Source: Thalassia testudinum
Taxonomy: Eukaryota; Streptophyta; Magnoliopsida; Alismatales; Hydrocharitaceae
NCBI GenBank assembly: GCA_037157565.1
Contig: JAZHRO010000002.1
Coordinates: forward strand, 74,140,001 to 74,204,000
DNA: 64,000 nt
Direction: 5' to 3'
Part shown: positions 32,618 through 43,942 of the stretch, piece by piece
Numbering within the stretch: position 1 is the stretch's first letter
Layout: the number at the start of each line of letters is the position of its first letter
Position numbers and translations under genes: made by a program
The notes under the pieces: generated by a model
Told to the model about the DNA's origin: nothing
Databases searched by the model: none
The model's input: only the letters and a program-made list of their open reading frames with translations

Positions 32618-35600
32618 GGGCCATTACTTATATCTTGGCATGTATATGTTAGTATTTATGTGCAATGGGCCCCTTGTGGAGCCAAATACTATTGTACCTT
32701 GCTTAGAAAAAAAAATCAGTTCATCCATGCTGTTAGGAATAAGAGGCCACATGGATAGCCATGTGGCAGCCGAATAAGGGCCCAACAGGGCCGGCGTTCA
32801 GAAGGTCCAAAGGAACCTATTTTGGGTCTTTGTTTAGATGTTAAGTTTCCTATTTTTAGTAAATGTGTTTTAGGATGGTTTGTTTCAGAGATAAGATCTT
32901 TTTTATTTTAGAGATGTGATTTATTTCCAAATTGTTGAGATATGTTCTCCCTATAAAAGAGAGTCTTCCCTTGTAATTTCATTTGAGCATCAATAACATT
33001 TCCTATTCTAAGGCTCTTCTCCTCTCTCTTATTCTTCAACATCACCACCGCCAGCCACCAAAGGCAGCTGACCTTCACAGCTGGCCACCAAGGCTGCTGG
33101 GCACCTGCAGCTGGTCTCCCTCCTCCTGCCGGTCACCTTTGCAGGCCATCAGGAGGTTGTCTGCCCCCGCTAGCAGCCACCGGCTGGTCTTCCTGTCCAC
33201 ACACGTGGACTGCCCTCTGAGTGGGCTGTTTTTCCCATGCACAAGGAGCCTCCACGCTCCTCTTTGCACCAAACTTTCACACATGCAAATGAGCTTGAGC
33301 TAATAGTTGTTTTGTTTGAAACTGAACTTGGCTCCAAATTTTAGCAAATAAAATCTGGTGAAATCTTAAACTTTGGAATTTTTGACAGCCTTAAGATAGG
33401 TATTGTAGTTACTAAAACTAATTTATGAATCTTTCAGCTGGAATCTTGCTGATTTCCACTCCAGAGAAAATATCCCAGTTAGTTGTCTGATTGTTGTTTG
33501 CATTTCAGGGAAGGGATTTGAGCCTAGTGACAGATAAGCTATGGAACAGATTCTATGCACAGCATTTTGGGGAGGACAGTGCTAATCTTGTGGTTAAGAG
33601 GATGAAGCAGAAGCAAGTTGTATTTAAGTGGAGGAAACTTTACGAGGTAGTGTATTTGTTCACTGCTAAGTTTTTGGGTCTCTTCTTTAAGTCAGTCCTT
33701 CAATGTGGTTATGTATAAGATAGTTCTGGTGATACAATAATCACAAATAGCATGATTTGTAGGCAAAGACAAAGGAGAGAGAGCTTGCTCGGCAGAAGTA
33801 TGCAGATAAACTGAGACAGCTATATGCACAAGAGGAAGATAGTAAGTAGCCATTTATTTGAGTCATCATATTTGAAGTTTTATTTGCAATTTTAAGCATG
33901 ATATGGATTTTAAATAACCGTAAATGTACTCCTTTCTCATGTCAATCAAAAAAAGCACTTGACAGGAAGGTATGTTAAACCCAGAAAATTATACAAATGC
34001 ATTAATCCAATGATTCCATATGAGTGGGCACGATTGAGAGTATGGAAATCTGCACCCTGGATTTAACTGCAATTTAACTGGCATATTTTGAAATCACTTG
34101 AGTGCAACTGTAGGTCTTTTTGTTTGACCATTGACTTCTTTCCCTATCAGTATCTCATCCTTCTGAAGAAAATAAAAGGAAATATATGAATGTTGTGCCC
34201 CATTAATATTTCTCTTATCCTGCCAACATTTCTTATGTTATAGACACTGATAGGGATCAATAATTCATCTATACAACATTCTATTTCTGATATAAAATGT
34301 TTTATATGTTTTTGTGAGTTGAATGTGGCTAATGTTGATAATACAAGGAAAGAGACTTTATTATTGTCAAAAAAATTTTTTGAAAGGAAGAAGGGTGAGG
34401 GTTATTTAGGCCCTCACCCATCGTACTAAGGGGCCTTAGCGACCAAAAGAAACAGATACTTCAGCGGGCATCATCCCAAAAAACAAGTTGAGAGGAAATG
34501 AATTTAACAAAATTCTCCACGTATTGCCTGTCCCCCCTGAACACCACTCCATTCCTCCCCAACCAAATCCCCCATAAGACCGCCATGACTTTAGCCCTCG
34601 CCACCCTCAATCTGAAGATCGAACCACCAGGCTCAGCACTACCTCTGCAGAAACTCATCCATAATGCCTCCATATTGGAGGCATCAATCCAGGTAGGACC
34701 TAACCAGCTCAACACTTGGTTCGCCATGTCGCATTTGAAGAAGAGGTGTTGATCATCTTCCTCTTCGGCATCGCACAGCTGGCACGTGGTGCTCGTCCCT
34801 TGCGTCCATCTTGCCCTTTTAACCTTGGTGACTAACCGCCTCTTTCTGAGTAGCCAAGCAAAGAACTTGATTTTGAGTGAACAGTTCACCGTCTAGAGGA
34901 GCTTGCAGTCTCGTGCTAGATCAATCTCAACTGGGCGGTTGTCCCGTGATAGTATGCAGTAGGCCTTCTGCATAGCGAATTCTCCATCGTCCCAAAACAA
35001 CCTATCTCTGTCTTGCTCCAAGGCCCAGCGCTCCAACGTCTTAAGTAGCTCCTACATCTCAGCACAACTCTTGTCTGACATTGCTCCTCTGATTCTCGGG
35101 CACTAGGTGCCGCTCCAACAATCTTTGACCACCGCTCTCGTATTAACTGCTTTGGAAAAGAGTGTGGGGAACCTGTCACATAGGGGTCCACTTCCCAACC
35201 GGTCATCCAAACAAAACTTGAAGTCTTGCCCATCCCCCAGGACTGGCACAAAGAAGTCTCTGACTCTTGACGCATCATTGTTAAGCCTCTTGATAAAGTG
35301 TGACGCCCCCTGTCCTATGAAGAGAACAACCTTCATGTGACAAAAGGACTATAGCATCCTCTAACAAGCCTTCCTTCCCTCCCACCAGCCTGGATAACCA
35401 TTTGGTGAGGAGACCTTGGTTGATATGCTCCACCGCTCTTACTTCCAGGTCCCCCTCCTGCACTAGCTGGCAGACGTCTTCCCAGGCCACAAGTCTAGTG
35501 CCCTTCCTTGTGCTTCCAAAATTGGACCACAAAAAATCACGCATCACCCTCGTTAATTTCTTCTCAACTTGTCGTGGGGCTCTGAAAATTGCCAAAGAGT

Positions 35601-38600
35601 AGGCTGGCATAGACGACAAAATTGACTTTAGTAGTGTCAGTCACTCCCTTGGATAGGAGCTTAGAGGCCCACCCAACCACCCTTCTCTTCAGCCTTTCTA
35701 GCAATGGGATCCAGTTCTGCATCTGAAGCCACTTGTTTGGAAGTAAGAGCCCAAGGTAATGGGCAAGGTCCCTATCTACACCCCCAAAGCCTACCCATAG
35801 TCCTGCTATTCCTGAAGTGACATCCCAAAGGTGACAGGAATGGACTTTTGGAAGTTGATTCTTAGACCTGAGACCTCGCTGAACATACCGAGAAGCAGTC
35901 GAGCCCTCCTTGCTTCCTGCACCCCTCTCTGTACAAGAATCAGAGTGTCATCCGCATTCTAAAGCATCGGCACCTCACAATCATCTAGTGCTTGAAAGCT
36001 GTGTAAAATGCCCTGTTTACATGTCCTCATCGCCGTTGTGGCCGGAGTGTTGACCACTTGCACAAGCAGAATCGGGGCCAGGGGGTAGCCCTGTCTAACC
36101 CCTCTCCAACGCTGGACCCAGCCCCCTTTCGGGTTGTTGTTGACCAAGATCGAGAAAGATGTTGTAGTGACGCAGCGCTTAATCCAGCCAATCGAGCGTC
36201 CAAGGAAGCCCCTCTTGTTATTGTCAAAAATGGGTATGATAATTTAAGGTGTTTTGAAGGTCTACATTACCAATACGAAGCTTTTTATGTTATCTGTTAC
36301 TGAATACCTTAATATGATACATTAGTAGCACTTATACCATGTTGTGGTACTTGTATTTTGGTTTTCATGTCATCTAGTTTCATGTCATTTTAGTTTTTTT
36401 TTTTTTTTAAGAGGGAAAAGGGTTAAATACTCAAGGTCCATAGTCAGTAGTGTCCCCCCTACCCCCCAACACATACACACACCCTCCTGATATTTTGTTA
36501 ATATAAAAGAAAAGTCCCCATTTGTAAGAGAATACCTATCTAGTGATTTAAATGCCGACGGCAAGGCTATTTTGGGGAGGGGGCCATGTCGAGGTAGTTA
36601 AAGTATCGATTTACAGGTGTGCCGATGGCATGTCGACGATTTCAAGGGCATGCCGATGGTGGTGCTCAGTCTGATGTTGCTGGGCGAAGGTGCTGCTGCC
36701 ACAGGTCGATTTCTAAAATCCTAAGAGCATAGAAGGTCGATATTGAGGAATGTAAGGGTCTAAGGACACACACACGGTCAATATGAAATACCTTTATTGT
36801 TACACAATCATTATTTTTTGAAAATGATATCATTTTGATTATGTATGCGATTTGTTGTCGGCATGCCTTCGGCATTTCCATAGCGTGCCCTCGGCATGCC
36901 CATCGGCATGGCCATCGAAAAACGGGCATTTCCATAGCGTGCCCTCGGCATGCCCACGAAATGCATACTTATAATTTTATCGGCACGGCATCGAAATCGA
37001 CATTTCGAACTTTGTACCTAATCACAAGAAATAACATCATCATTGTAAGGTTTGTCCCCCCAAAACAACTACTCCATTCCTTTCAATTCAAGTAACTTAT
37101 AGGAAAGCAAAAGTACTAGCCTGCTTCATCTTTGTACGAAACTGAGGTCTGACTGTAGATCATCCCTTCTTGAAGGAACTCCAAAGTGGCTCAAAAAAAG
37201 TAATGCCTATCCACTCTATATTTGCCTCCACCTAGATACTTGTAGCCATAGGGCACTCAGAACATAGGTGATCAATGTCCTTACCTACTCCACAAGATGG
37301 GCAAGACAACCACCTTAGGAAGCCACCATTAACACTGTACTTAATTACGATCTGCCTTCCTCTCACCTCCTAAAACTTATCTTGATCTAGTAATGGATTT
37401 GTGTTTTCTTGGTTTCTTTTTAAGATTTATCATAGCCTACATGAGGTTGCGATTTAATGTTTGTGGATAACCACTATATTGGCCAATGTTTGAACAAGTG
37501 GGATTATCTGTCTGTTTTTTTGTATTCAGGGCACATATATCTAGGTATTTTAGGTATTTGCTTCATGACATAGAAAATTCAAGGGCTTGGAACCAAATTT
37601 TCAGCAATTCATATTTTGCCATGGGCTTCAGCAGAAGTTTTCCTTTCATTGGAAAGAGTCCAACATTTTGATTGCTTGTCTTTTTGGTTTCCCGTTTGTT
37701 TTAGGATTAAGAATTGAGTTCTATTCCTATTAGGAATCTAGTTTTCCTTTTCCACGTACTAACCCCCTTCGATTAATAGAAGGGTCATTTAATGCAATAA
37801 AGGCAAGTTGGATTTGGCGTTGTTTACTTTAAGCCCCCCTCTCAAGTGAACTCTTCCTCTTTCCCCTCCTCTTCTTCTTGCATCTTTGCCCCTTCCTTCC
37901 CTATCCCTTTCTCTTCTTTTCCACAAGAACCCACCACCACCCACCTCCTTCTAACAATTGATCTCCATTGCCATCCCATCTTTCTGCCACTGACTGCCAC
38001 CATCCCATCTAACTAGAATTGCTCCTCAAGGATGCCTACATCTTTATCTCCTCATCTGTAATGCCCAAACAATGTTGAAGGCTGTTCCCTTCACTCTGAT
38101 TGCGCCCTTCCCTTTGCTACACACTGGCTCTGCCATTCGTGCACCACCATGCCTTCTTTCTGCACTACTATCTTCCTCGTCTGTGCACATTCATCTTGCT
38201 CGCTGCTTCCACCCATCTCATAGTGGCTTTTCCTTGGTGCCTACCTTCTTCCCCACTGCACCCTAGTCCAATCATATGTTTGTTTCCATCAACAACACCT
38301 CCACTAGCCAACTTTGCCTACATTTCCCTTTCCCTTGACGAGATAACAACCGTCCCCTCCATTCTATCAGTCTATTCTCCAGCCTATTGATTCAATCACC
38401 AACCATTTTTTGCTTTCCCCTTAACAGCTTGCTGAAGAAAATTAGTGGCAAGACACTAGGCACCATGGAAAGCACATTTGAGCATTTACTGTTAATGCTC
38501 TTACTAAAAGAAAAAAAGATCAACTCCGCATGATTAACCTGTAAGTTGGAAAAGGCACTAAAAATCTTGACCATCACTTGTGTTATTTGTGTCGACATTG

Positions 38601-41600
38601 TGAAGGATTGTGCCCGCCTTTGCTTTGGTGGCTCCTTTGCTATTGCCATGTGGGAGAAGATGGGGTTGGAGATTCTTTCTTAGGATCTGCTATGTGGGAT
38701 TTTCTTGCAGCATGAAGGGTAGGTATCGATCCAAGGTGTTTTGGGTCCAAGAGAGAATGGATTAAGCCCTTTGCTTTTTGTTGTTGCAGTTGCATTAAAA
38801 TGTTATATTTTAGGGGAGAGCATCCTATTGTTGATGGGGTGGTGCAAGACAGCTTTGCTGTTTGCATTTTTGGGATAACTTTTTGTAATGAGGTATCTTT
38901 TAGTTTATTAATAAAAATGTGGATAGTCATTGCCTTTGAGTGACTATCATTTACCTCCTCAGAAAAAAAATCCTAATCATAGTGGCTAGATTCCTAGCTT
39001 CTTTGATGCCATCCTCCATAAATAAAATGGTGGCACTAGCATACTGCAAAATAGGCATTAAAGGCCATCGTCATTCTACAAAGAGAAACTTACAAAGAGA
39101 TTAAGATCACATGCTTGGAAAGCCATTACAACTAGTGCATCAATCGGAACCAAAAACAATAAGGGTGCATATAGACAATCCTATTTAACTCCCTTATGAG
39201 GTTGCACCCAACCATCTTCCAACTTGCCATTCACCAATATGGAGAAGGAAGTAGTGGTGATGAAACACTTCAACCAAGTAATCCATGAGTCTAGGAAATG
39301 TCGCCTCCTCGAGGCTTGCCAAAGATATGATCAGCTCCACTTAAATTTGGGAGCACCACATGCCACCTATTAGCTAAGACCTTCACAACAATAAGGTAAG
39401 GTGTCTTTGACAAACTAATTGGACAAAAGCCATTAATTTATTATGCAAACTCAGCTTCTTTAGTAGGAGGAACATGAAGAATCTATTAAGTCTCTTAAAG
39501 CCCCTACTAAAAAATTCTTGAATCATGGGTATAAATTCTTTCTTAATAACATGCCAAAGTTCCCTTTAAGAGAAAAAACAACATTCCAAAACTCCTTGAG
39601 AAGGAGGGCTTGGAAACCATCCAAACCAAGCAAGACCTCCATTTCAACCCCTTAATAGAGGAGGTTGCTTACACAACTTATTTTAAGTTCTAGAAATCTT
39701 GGCTTTTGGAGCTTATATTTTAGGAGTTGGTAAGAAGCGGCAAGGGATTATAGCTTTTAGCTCTGTGGTACGCACTATTGTTGTATGCACAAATAGTGTC
39801 AGGCTATGATTGAATTCAAAAAGGTGGGAAGGAGATGTGACAGTGCAAGGAGGGAGGCTTTGGAAGCCTTAGCAGTGCTTGACAGTAAGGAGGACTTGAG
39901 GGAACTAGGCATTGAGGAGCAGCGGGAGAGGACTGTTGTGCAAAGCAGGGTCAGGGAGGAGGACCGCAAGAGGGAGATGGATTGGAGGTAGAAGTTTAGA
40001 CAGTTGTGGCTGAGAGAAGGTGACTCCAACACGAAATTTTTTCATTTAGTTGCTAGTACCAAGTGGAGGTCCAATCTTATCATGTCGATTCGTGTTGGTG
40101 ATGACTCTCTTGCAGAGACAATGAATTAGCTGAGCTTTGAGGACCACCTCAACACTGCCACCGGGAAGAGGTTGGCAAGGAGGTGGAGATTGTGCTTTTC
40201 TAATTTGGGCAGATTGGATGACAGTGCGAGGGCGGAATTGCTTAGACCTATTTCAGATGAAGAGGTCCTGGTGGTGATTCATTGCTTGAAAGTGGAGGGA
40301 TCCTCGAGGTCGAATGGTCTGCAGGTTCAATTCTTTAAGGAGTTTTGGGATGTTGTTGGGGTTGATGTTCTGGTGGTGGTTCGGGAGGTATTCTAGGAGA
40401 ATCATGATTTTGAGCGGCTTAATCAATTCTATATCTTTTTGCTTTCCATGAGGCTAGGGGTGGATACGATTGATGAATTTAGGCTGATTGCTCTGTTGAA
40501 TGCGATCTACTTGATTTTGTCTAAGGCCTTGGTGAATCGGCTTCATTTGCTGTTGCCACTTTTGATTTTCCTTATTCAGTCTACTTTTATTGCTGACATG
40601 TTGCTCATGGATTCCTTTATGCTGGGAGAAGAGATGGTGGTAGCTTGGAATAGGTCTATTTTGTTGGCTTTTATGTGGAAGGTCGATTTCTCAAAGGCAT
40701 ATGATTCCTTGTCTTGGGCGTATTTGTTGGAGATCATGACGAGGAGGGGATTCCAGGAGGAGTGGGTTAGGCTCATGAGGAGATGCATCATGACCTCTTT
40801 TTCGGTGCTTATCAATGGGAGGTCATGTTGGAATTGGACATAACTGTAGAGAGGTGTCAGACCAGGATGTCCACTTGTGCCTTTGCTATTTAATGTGGTA
40901 GTATTTGCCAGGCTGAACATGTTGTGCACTGGGTCAAATTGTTTGGGGATATTTCAGGTTTCCTTAAATGGAAGTCAATTTTTATTTTGTTTCACTTGGA
41001 TAGGAGTGTGGAGGAGAGCATATTTGGGATCCTTGGTACATTGGTTGTGTGCTCGTCTGTTGTGTATTTGGGTTTACCTTTGAGAAGGAAGCATTTAGTG
41101 TCGGCAGATTGGAGGCTGATTGAGGAGAGGTTGACTAGGAGGCTGAATAGTTGGAGTGGGAAGCTTCCATCTAGAGGAGGTATATTTGTCTTGGTTAAGG
41201 CGATTCGGTCAGCGATTTCTTTTTTCTATCTTTCTATGTTTAGACCCTCAAAGAAGATCCTTTCAGAGTTGGAGGTGGCCTATAGGAGATTTTTTTGGAA
41301 GGGGCTTGATCGTCATGGTCGATTTTGTAGTTGATTCCTTGGAAAGAGGTGTGTAGACCAAGGACGAAGGGTGGCTTGGGGATTAGACTACTTGGTGAAT
41401 TTAATGATTTTTGTAAGCCCCCCATTGATGTGGTGTTTAAGCGATCCCGTGTAGTGTGACCTTCAGCCTTTTGGTTTTGTATGGAGCCTTTTATTGGCTG
41501 GGGTGTTTCATCTGGCTTCTTTGGGGCGAGGTTTGGTGGAGGCTACCCTTTCCGTTTCTGGAAGGATGACTGGATGAGAGGCAGGGTCTTGGAACTTTTG

Positions 41601-43942
41601 TTTTCGTGACTTTTTGGTTTGGCCTGTGATAAGGATGCGCTCATTTCTGATGTATGGGGGCAATGTCTCTCGCTCTTAGTCCCCTGTTCAGCAGTTGAGT
41701 CTTTCTATCGCATCCATGGATGAGTTGCAGGAGTTACTGGGATTACTTCATGGTATATTTATTGATGACAATCTGATGGATGGTTTCATGTGGAAGGATA
41801 GGGTTTTTTCGGTGGCTTGAGCTTATAAGAAGATGATTTTGGAGTTGGGGTTGATGCCTTTGGCTTAGGAAGATTGCTCTTTGATTTGGAAGTTGCCTAT
41901 CCCTCTGAAGGTTGAAATTTTTGTGTAGGCTTTTAAAAGAGAAAAGGTGGTGATGAAGGGCCTTCGCTCTAATTGGGTTGATGACAATGACTTGGATTGC
42001 ATTTTTTGTGGGGTTGCAAGGGAGAACTTGGATCATCTATTTTTTGAGTGCCAGCTGTCTTCAAAGGTTTGGAGGAGGTGTGACATTCGACGTGTGGATT
42101 TGTCTTCCTCTACTACATGGTGGGACTCCAATTCTTTGGTTCATGTGGATATGGTGGGATGGGTGAAAGTTGCGGTGTCATTGTGGTCCATTTAGCTCCA
42201 GCGTAATGATTCTATTTTTAGCAGGGAAAGAGCTTGGGTTGACAATATTGTAAAGGGGGTGGGGGCGTGTTGTCTCTTTGAGTTGTGGCTAAGTAACCTT
42301 TAAATTCCTTTTTTATAATTGAATGATACTTTGAATGATTACCAAGTGATGGTAGTCGTCCTTTTTTTTCTTTGTAAAAAAAAAGTAGCCCTAAACCTCT
42401 TTCGTGATTCCTTAACCAGGTCATCACCTGTAGTAGCATCAAGGATAGGGAAGTCGATATAGGACTACTCTTGATGCCTAGGCTTTGATTGTATTAAACT
42501 TTTGAAAATGTGTTCTTAGGGCCTCAATCACTTGATGTCTTCTTGAGAGTACTCTATCATCTGGTATAAGATGCTTTATGAAGTTCATTCTTTGAATGAT
42601 GTTTGAAATGTGGCACCGGGGGGGGGGGGGGGGGGTGTGTGAGGGAAGGAAGGGGGTTGAATTGTGCACAAATAAAAATTAATGCAATCTCAAAAATTAA
42701 TCACAAATATAATACTGAGGTTTTAGAGAGGAATTTTTTTAAGAGAAAACCTTTCCCTAAATCTTCCAATCCAAGATTTGCTCTAACTCAAGTTTCCAAT
42801 AACTACACTGCCAAAATGAGGGTAGCGTACTGATTAGAAATCTCCTCTCTTGAACAACCCTTAAATCTTTTAGCTCTTTTTTTATGAAAGATAAGGGAAA
42901 CTCATAGCCCAAGTAACCAACACAACAAATAAAGTAGAAAAGAGTACAAAATTCTATAGAGCATTAAAGAATATCAACTAAACTATTGACTTTAGAATAC
43001 TCCCTTTAACAAACCTACATGGAGTGTGAGATCGAAGGAATAGTGCTCAAGGAATGAATAGTGCATTTTTATAGTTTGTAGGGTTGTAATTAAGGCATAG
43101 GAGCTTGATTAAATGGCTAGAATCAATATTTCAAATAGCAATACTCACGAGTGCCTGGAGTCAATATTTCAAATATTGTCACAAGTGCGGTGAGCTTTTC
43201 CCTCTTGTCACTCAGAAAGATGTAATAATAGGAGATCTGGCTAGATACTTTGGAGATGAGAGAGAGAAGCAAGAGGTGGGAGAATGTGAGAAGTCATGTA
43301 TGTGGGTGCAAGTATATTCCAATTATCCAACCACACATTCTCTCAACAATCTCTTTCTTTGAGACTTCATCTTGTTTGTTTTCATCTTTTAATGAGGTCT
43401 CCTTGCTCGAGTCTCGTATTTTCCTTGAAACAATATATATGTCCATGCATGCATGTATGTCTCTGTGTGTGCGTGCGTGTGTGTTTCTTCATCTGGGTGT
43501 AATATGCATCTTTTCGATGGCAATATGCTTGAACTCTTATGCTATTCCTCTCATCATTTGCTTATGGTACTTTTCTCATGTCTGGAACAATGCTTGTGTG
43601 CTTTCCTTCTTTCACAACATATTGACTAGTTTACTAGATATGAAAGATCTTGATAACTCTAGTCCCTTTTGTGAAGAAAAACGAAGTCGGCAAGTCAAAA
43701 TTTGCTCTAAAGTACCACCTTCAAAGGGTAAAAGAAGCTTTTCTGGAGGTATCTTCCATTTGGCACCTATTTTTTGCTTCTTGATACATGGAGTGGGATT
43801 TTAGACTTTTCATAATGTGATGACACTTATTGAACTAATTTCAAGTTAGATACATTTGGAAATTGTATGCAGGGTCTTCGTACAATCTTTCTGGTGTGAA
43901 GAGCAACATTATGAAAAAGGCAAAATTGGAGTATCTTACCAG
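31160..43942 (+). CDS. ELOA: Elongin-A-like protein (RNA polymerase II elongation factor SIII subunit A), exons 1-5, 3' end not found
   Basis: Five exons can be placed: 31160-31327, 33509-33646, 33763-33841, 43677-43748 and 43873-43942. All introns are GT-AG (donors GTGAGC, GTAGTG, GTAAGT, GTATCT, GTAATA) and phases 0, 0, 1, 1, 2 join without a stop, giving about 175 residues. Exon 1 begins MESVKKVPSLVDLCIQLAID; SLVDLCIQLA (residues 9-18) fits the BC-box that binds Elongin C. Then come YIGDVGETDSQLL, IENSTEGRDLSLVTDKLW (over the exon 1-2 join), RMKQKQVVFKWRKLYE, RQVKICSKVPPSKGKRSF and GVKSNIMKKAKLEYL, all in the order of plant Elongin-A. The protein aids transcription elongation in the nucleus and can act in a Cullin-type ligase. 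Introns 1 and 3 are swollen by repeats. The final exon is missing, either beyond 64000 or lost. Confidence 0.88.
32562..32615. repeat. (CA)27 microsatellite in intron 1
   Basis: An uninterrupted CA dinucleotide run of 54 bases. It gives spurious His-Thr and Cys-Val frames. Confidence 0.97.
32731..33291 (+). repeat. Solo LTR in Elongin-A intron 1, CATGC target duplication
   Basis: The block begins TGTTAGGAATAAG and ends CTTTCACA. CATGC lies immediately on both sides (32726-32730 and 33292-33296). A TATA-like CCCTATAAAAGAG at about 32950 and a CT-rich leader ending TTCAACATC give a promoter/R/U5 layout reading with the gene. No internal element sequence is present. Confidence 0.78.
34374..36217 (-). 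mobile_element. 5'-truncated L1-type LINE in Elongin-A intron 3, antisense
   Basis: A perfect 13-bp duplication TTATTGTCAAAAA flanks it (34361-34373 and 36218-36230). On the minus strand it reads from RT (GGWVQRWRGVRQGYPLAPILL at about 36060-36120, then a NADDTLIL-like palm motif near 35945) through SMPAYSLAIFRAPRQVEK (35560-35615) to zf-RVT (CQLCDAEEEDDQHLFFKC at about 34735-34790) and VLWGIWLGRNGVVFRGDR (about 34530-34585). The A-tail appears as TTTTTT at 34376-34381. The palm reads A-D-D preceded by Asn, so the usual Tyr or Phe is changed. Frameshifts are present. Confidence 0.92.
36231..37149. repeat. Intron segment with CGGCATGCC repeats and homopolymer runs
   Basis: A run of about fourteen T lies at 36395-36408. 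From 36618 to 36956 the words CCGATGGCATG and CGGCATGCC recur in both orientations. A 32-bp exact direct repeat (starting GGCATTTCCATAGCGTGCCC) occurs at 36871-36902 and 36925-36956. Left-side copies (GTGCCGATGGCATGTCGACG at about 36619) are inverted relative to the right, giving fold-back potential. No coding gene was found. Confidence 0.65.
37150..37390 (-). mobile_element. LINE zf-RVT fragment, antisense
   Basis: The minus strand encodes WLSCPSCGVGKDIDHLCSEC (about 37255-37315), the C-x2-C/H/C motif of plant LINE zf-RVT domains. A stop follows, then VEANIEWIGITFFEPLWSSF. No other part of the element could be aligned around it. Confidence 0.6.
37391..38689. other. Unassigned intron stretch, possibly LTR-derived
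   Basis: 37670-37860 has LTR-like wording (CTATTCCTATTAGGAATC, GGGTCATTTAATGC) followed by a long CT-rich leader (37850-38250), similar in style to the gypsy A LTR at 15351. No terminal repeats or target duplication could be fixed. Frames across the CT-rich block are compositional. Confidence 0.3.
38690..38971 (+). mobile_element. LINE 3' end (last codons, 3'UTR, poly-A)
   Basis: The peptide MLYFRGEHPIVDGVVQDSFA (about 38800-38860) matches the end of LINE ORF2 (VVFRGDRPYVENF in LINE G). TTTATTAATAAAAATG at about 38907 matches the 3'UTR of the LINE at 28661. A run of eight A lies at 38964-38971. It is heavily 5' truncated. Confidence 0.6.
38985..39660 (-). mobile_element. LINE reverse transcriptase fragment, antisense
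   Basis: On the minus strand the RT motif B region reads SILVNGKLEDGWVQPHKGVK then QDCLYAPLLF (about 39150-39250), equal in layout to GWVQPRRGVRQGCPLAPLLF of LINE G. The upstream part is a degraded DGFQALLLKEFWNV-like segment (about 39560-39640). No palm YxDD was identified. Confidence 0.7.
39750..42384 (+). mobile_element. L1-type LINE remnant in Elongin-A intron 3, sense, internally deleted
   Basis: Coding begins near SRVREEDRKREMDWR and QLWLREGDSNTKFFHLVAS (about 40000-40060), the linker before RT. RT blocks follow: ALVNRLHLLLPLLI, FMWKVDFSKAYDSLSWAYLL (about 40670-40735) and RGVRPGCPLVPLLF (about 40850-40895). The sequence then jumps to FGDISGFLKWKS, so the YxDD palm segment is deleted. 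VYLGLPLRRKHLVSADWRLI, SRGGIFVLVKAIRSA and a zf-RVT (CIFCGVARENLDHLFFEC, about 41997-42052) follow. The 3'UTR ends in nine A at about 42376-42384. Confidence 0.85.
42385..43676. other. Remainder of intron 3, with an 18-base poly-G run
   Basis: G18 lies at 42618-42635. The following 42640-43420 looks like a degraded dispersed repeat (GGTTGAATTGTGCACAAA, then AT-rich), without coding domains. 43440-43500 has ATGCATGCATG and GTGTGTGCGTGCGTGTGTG runs. The pyrimidine tract before the exon 4 acceptor is short (CCCTTTTGTGAAG). Confidence 0.4.

Noticed and set aside
32414..32777. Open frames over the CA microsatellite
   Set aside because: They encode only His-Thr or Cys-Val repeats and exist because a dinucleotide run has no stops.
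38690..39660. Twin-primed (5'-inverted) LINE
   Set aside because: The inverted RT piece lies after the poly-A end, not before the sense segment, so the usual twin-priming layout does not fit.
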